This document shows, piece after piece, positions 62,104 through 64,000 of a stretch of 64,000 nt of DNA. How positions within the stretch are numbered: the first letter of the stretch is position 1; every line of letters starts with the position of its first letter. The translations under genes and the position numbers were made by a program. Origin of the DNA: Extensimonas vulgaris (GTDB taxonomy: Bacteria; Pseudomonadota; Gammaproteobacteria; Burkholderiales; Burkholderiaceae_C); assembly GCF_003337425.1 (NCBI RefSeq), contig NZ_QPJU01000001.1, positions 186,001 to 250,000 on the forward strand, given 5' to 3'. Below the pieces are notes generated by a model. The model had not been told where the DNA came from. It was given only the letters and a program-made list of their open reading frames with translations, and ran no database searches.

Positions 62104-63705
62104 ATGAGCATCACCGCGCTCGAAATGAACCTGCTGCGCCGCCAGAACCTCGGCGACAGCCTGCGCCGCTCGGCCCTCACGGCGCCGAACAAGCCCGCGA
62201 TCATCTACTACACCACCGACGGCGCAAGCCGCAGCGTCACCTACGCCGAGCTCAACCGCAGGGCCAACGCTGTGGCGCACAACCTCATGCAACGCGGCAT
62301 CACCAAGGGCGACAAGGTGGCCGCGCTTTCGCGCAACAGCATCGAATTCCTCGTGCTCGGCTACGCGCTGCACAAGATCGGCGCTTGGCTGGTGCCGATC
62401 AACTTCATGCTGCAGCCGCCCGACGTGCAACATCTGATCACCTTTTCCGAAACCAAGTGGTTCTTCGTCGAAGATGCCTTACTGGGCAACATGTCTCCCG
62501 TGCTCGACAAACTCACCGGCGTGCAGCAGTTCGTGCAATTCGGCCCGAGCCCGAGCCGCCCTGCGGGCTGGATGGCCTTTGACGAGTTGCTGCCCGGCCC
62601 CACGCACGATCCTGAGGTGCTCATCGAAAGCGATGACGTGGCCACGCTGCTCTTCACGAGCGGCACCGAATCCGCGCCCAAGGGCGTGCTCTCCACGCAC
62701 GCCAATTACTACGCGGCGCACCTGGGCTGGTCGATGAACATCGGCTATTCCAAGGATGACCGCTTTCTGGTCAGCATCCCCTTGATCCACATGGCCGCGT
62801 ACCTTTTTTGCACGCTGTGCCTGACCCACCAGATCACCATCGTGATGACGCAGTCGCCCCAGCCCGTGCAAATGATCGAGCTGATCGAGCGCCACCGCAT
62901 CACGGCGACGGCGCTGCCGCCCACGCTGTACGTGGCGATGATTGCCTGCCCCAATTTCAAGACCTGCGACCTCAGCAGCGCCAGCAAGTTTGTGAGCTGG
63001 GCCTCGACCATACCCAAAGCCATGATCGATGGGTGGAAGCAAGTGGCGCCGCATCTGCGCTTTTACTCAGGCCAGGGCATGAGCGAAACCACCGCCGCGC
63101 CCCAGACGGTGGGCAGCATCGGCAGCTGGGACGAAATGCCCAACGGCGACGGCCGCTGGGTCGGCTGGCCCGCAGCCTATTGCATTGAGCTGCGCCTGGT
63201 CGATGACGAGGACAAGGACGTGCCCATAGGCACGGCCGGCGAGCAGATCGTGCGCGGCCCGGCGGTGATGAAGGGTTACTACAAGAACGAAGAAACCAAC
63301 CAGCGTGTGTTCCGCGGCGGCTGGTTCCACACGGGCGACGTCATGTTCCGCGACGCCGAAGGCAACCACTTCTTTGCCGACCGCAAGAAGGACATGATCA
63401 AGAGCGGCGGCGAAAACGTCTATTGCCAGGAGGTCGAAAGCGTGCTCGGCACGCACCCCGCCGTCATGCAGTGCGCCGTGTTCGGCCTGCCCGACGAGCG
63501 CTGGGGTGAGGCCGTCGCCGCGGCCGTGATCGCGCGCGCCGGCAGCACCGTCACCGAGGCCGAACTGATCGAATACTGCCGCGAGCGCCTGGCCGGCTTC
63601 AAGACGCCCAAGCGCATCTTCTTTCGCACTTCGATGCCCATCAGCGCCGCGAACAAGCTGCTCAAGCGCGAGCTCAAGGCCGAGTACGCGAAGGCTTTGG
63701 CATAA
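62104..63705 (+). CDS. Acyl-CoA synthetase (AMP-binding family)
   Basis: A 533-residue ANL enzyme activating a carboxylic acid as its CoA thioester. The phosphate loop is LLFTSGTESAPKGV; YSGQGMSETTAAP, GWFHTGDVM and DRKKDMIKSGGENVYCQEVE are the adenylation and hinge motifs, and the C-terminal catalytic lysine is the K in ISAANKLLKREL. AAGGAG precedes ATG 62104 at good spacing; a longer in-frame reading from 61984 is rejected. Chain length and substrate are not determined; a medium-chain or aromatic acid is plausible. Confidence 0.92.
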   Translation: MSITALEMNLLRRQNLGDSLRRSALTAPNKPAIIYYTTDGASRSVTYAELNRRANAVAHNLMQRGITKGDKVAALSRNSIEFLVLGYALHKIGAWLVPINFMLQPPDVQHLITFSETKWFFVEDALLGNMSPVLDKLTGVQQFVQFGPSPSRPAGWMAFDELLPGPTHDPEVLIESDDVATLLFTSGTESAPKGVLSTHANYYAAHLGWSMNIGYSKDDRFLVSIPLIHMAAYLFCTLCLTHQITIVMTQSPQPVQMIELIERHRITATALPPTLYVAMIACPNFKTCDLSSASKFVSWASTIPKAMIDGWKQVAPHLRFYSGQGMSETTAAPQTVGSIGSWDEMPNGDGRWVGWPAAYCIELRLVDDEDKDVPIGTAGEQIVRGPAVMKGYYKNEETNQRVFRGGWFHTGDVMFRDAEGNHFFADRKKDMIKSGGENVYCQEVESVLGTHPAVMQCAVFGLPDERWGEAVAAAVIARAGSTVTEAELIEYCRERLAGFKTPKRIFFRTSMPISAANKLLKRELKAEYAKALA

Positions 63706-63719
63706 GTTGAATTGGCCTG

Positions 63720-63756
63720 CGTCGGCCGCGCTGTCATGGGCGGGGCCGACGTTTTT
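63720..63756 (+). terminator. Rho-independent terminator between convergent genes
   Basis: CGTCGGCC (63720-63727) and GGCCGACG (63744-63751) form an 8-bp stem followed by five T. The loop and right arm contain the 3' end of rbgA on the other strand. Confidence 0.75.
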
Positions 63757-64000
63757 GCGCTGCCTTGCGCGCCGCGCGCTGCGCATCTTCGAGCGCAGCC
63801 GCGGCCTGCCAGGCAGCAAATTCTTCGGGTGTCTCCAGCGTGATGCGGCCCAGCACGCCGCTGCGAAAGTCGTTGAGCACGATCTCGGCGGCCTTTTGCC
63901 GGCTCACGCGCCCGCCTGCCATCACGGCGCCGCGCTTGCGGCCTATGGCTTCGAGCAGTTCTTCGTCGGGCAATGCCGCGAGCGCCGCGGGCGCGAGGCC
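63734..64000 (-). CDS. rbgA: Ribosome biogenesis GTPase RbgA/YlqF, C-terminal fragment
   Basis: The frame enters from the right edge and ends at 63734, giving 88 residues. EELLEAIGRKRGAVMAGG, SRQKAAEIVLNDFRSGVLGR and ITLETP match the C-terminal ribosome-binding domain of RbgA/YlqF, which assists late 50S assembly. The GTPase domain is outside the window. The tail is Ala/Lys/Arg-rich. Confidence 0.82.
   Translation of the reverse strand, partial: GLAPAALAALPDEELLEAIGRKRGAVMAGGRVSRQKAAEIVLNDFRSGVLGRITLETPEEFAAWQAAAALEDAQRAARKAAQKRRPRP

Overview
The window is GC-rich, densely packed chromosomal DNA from a Burkholderiales betaproteobacterium, most likely a member of the Comamonadaceae. This rests on gene order (lolB-ispE-tRNA-Gln-prs-rplY-pth; fmdB-DUF502-aspS-nudB-ybhP-clsB; ubiE-ubiJ-ubiB) and on protein sequence style; no database search was possible. 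There are about 57 protein genes (two cut by the window ends) and two tRNAs. No rRNA, CRISPR array, prophage or complete classical insertion sequence was seen.

Layout. 1-226: tail of a LON-domain protein. 371-11632 (minus): surface polysaccharide operon with flippase, acyltransferase, two glycosyltransferases, aminotransferase, initiating sugar transferase and WbpM-type dehydratase, interrupted by a 1084-residue single-chain restriction-modification enzyme. 11691-14224 (plus): lysS and rapZ. 14256-18240 (minus): mutM, a dynamin-like GTPase and mutY, an oxidised-guanine repair operon with a GTPase in the middle. 18288-24256 (plus): TPR protein, lolB, ispE, tRNA-Gln, prs, rplY, pth. 24317-26472 (minus): ferredoxin, LysE exporter, a BLUF photoreceptor and folE. 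26578-32833 (minus): clsB, ybhP-like, nudB, a CcdB toxin with an unusual antitoxin, aspS, DUF502 and FmdB proteins. 32939-36859 (minus): ubiB, ubiJ, a Tim44-like protein, ubiE. 37029-41467 (minus): HIT protein and a 1320-residue FAD/Fe-S oxidoreductase. 41840-42393 (plus): ParDE-like toxin-antitoxin pair. 42552-48821 (minus): glutamate synthase gltD and gltB. 48891-49782: REP-type transposase with its 21-bp repeats. 49835-50947: glutathione-dependent formaldehyde dehydrogenase. 51109-53992 (minus): arsR-arsC-acr3-arsH. 54167-56906 (minus): RNB exoribonuclease and MFS transporter. 57047-60318 (plus): moaA, mobA, thioredoxin-like protein and a zinc-sensing diguanylate cyclase. 60363-61900 (minus): PaaK/CapK-like adenylating enzyme and tRNA-Arg. 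62104-63705: acyl-CoA synthetase. 63734-64000: tail of rbgA.

How the genes work together. Most of the window is housekeeping: translation (lysS, aspS, tRNAs, prs, pth, rplY), redox and respiratory cofactors (ubi genes, molybdenum cofactor, folate through folE and nudB), nitrogen assimilation (gltBD) and envelope assembly (lolB, clsB, polysaccharide). The variable parts are the restriction enzyme, two toxin-antitoxin modules, the arsenic operon and several kinds of small structured repeat.

The most unusual features are small and non-coding or come from gene pairing. A roughly 40-50 bp AT-rich repeat recurs at least ten times, including inside reading frames. A 169-bp inverted-repeat element supplies the stop codons of both flanking convergent genes. 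A related multi-hairpin element separates an antitoxin from its CcdB toxin. A three-way-junction palindrome lies beside gltD. The GTP cyclohydrolase and BLUF photoreceptor genes form a two-gene unit.
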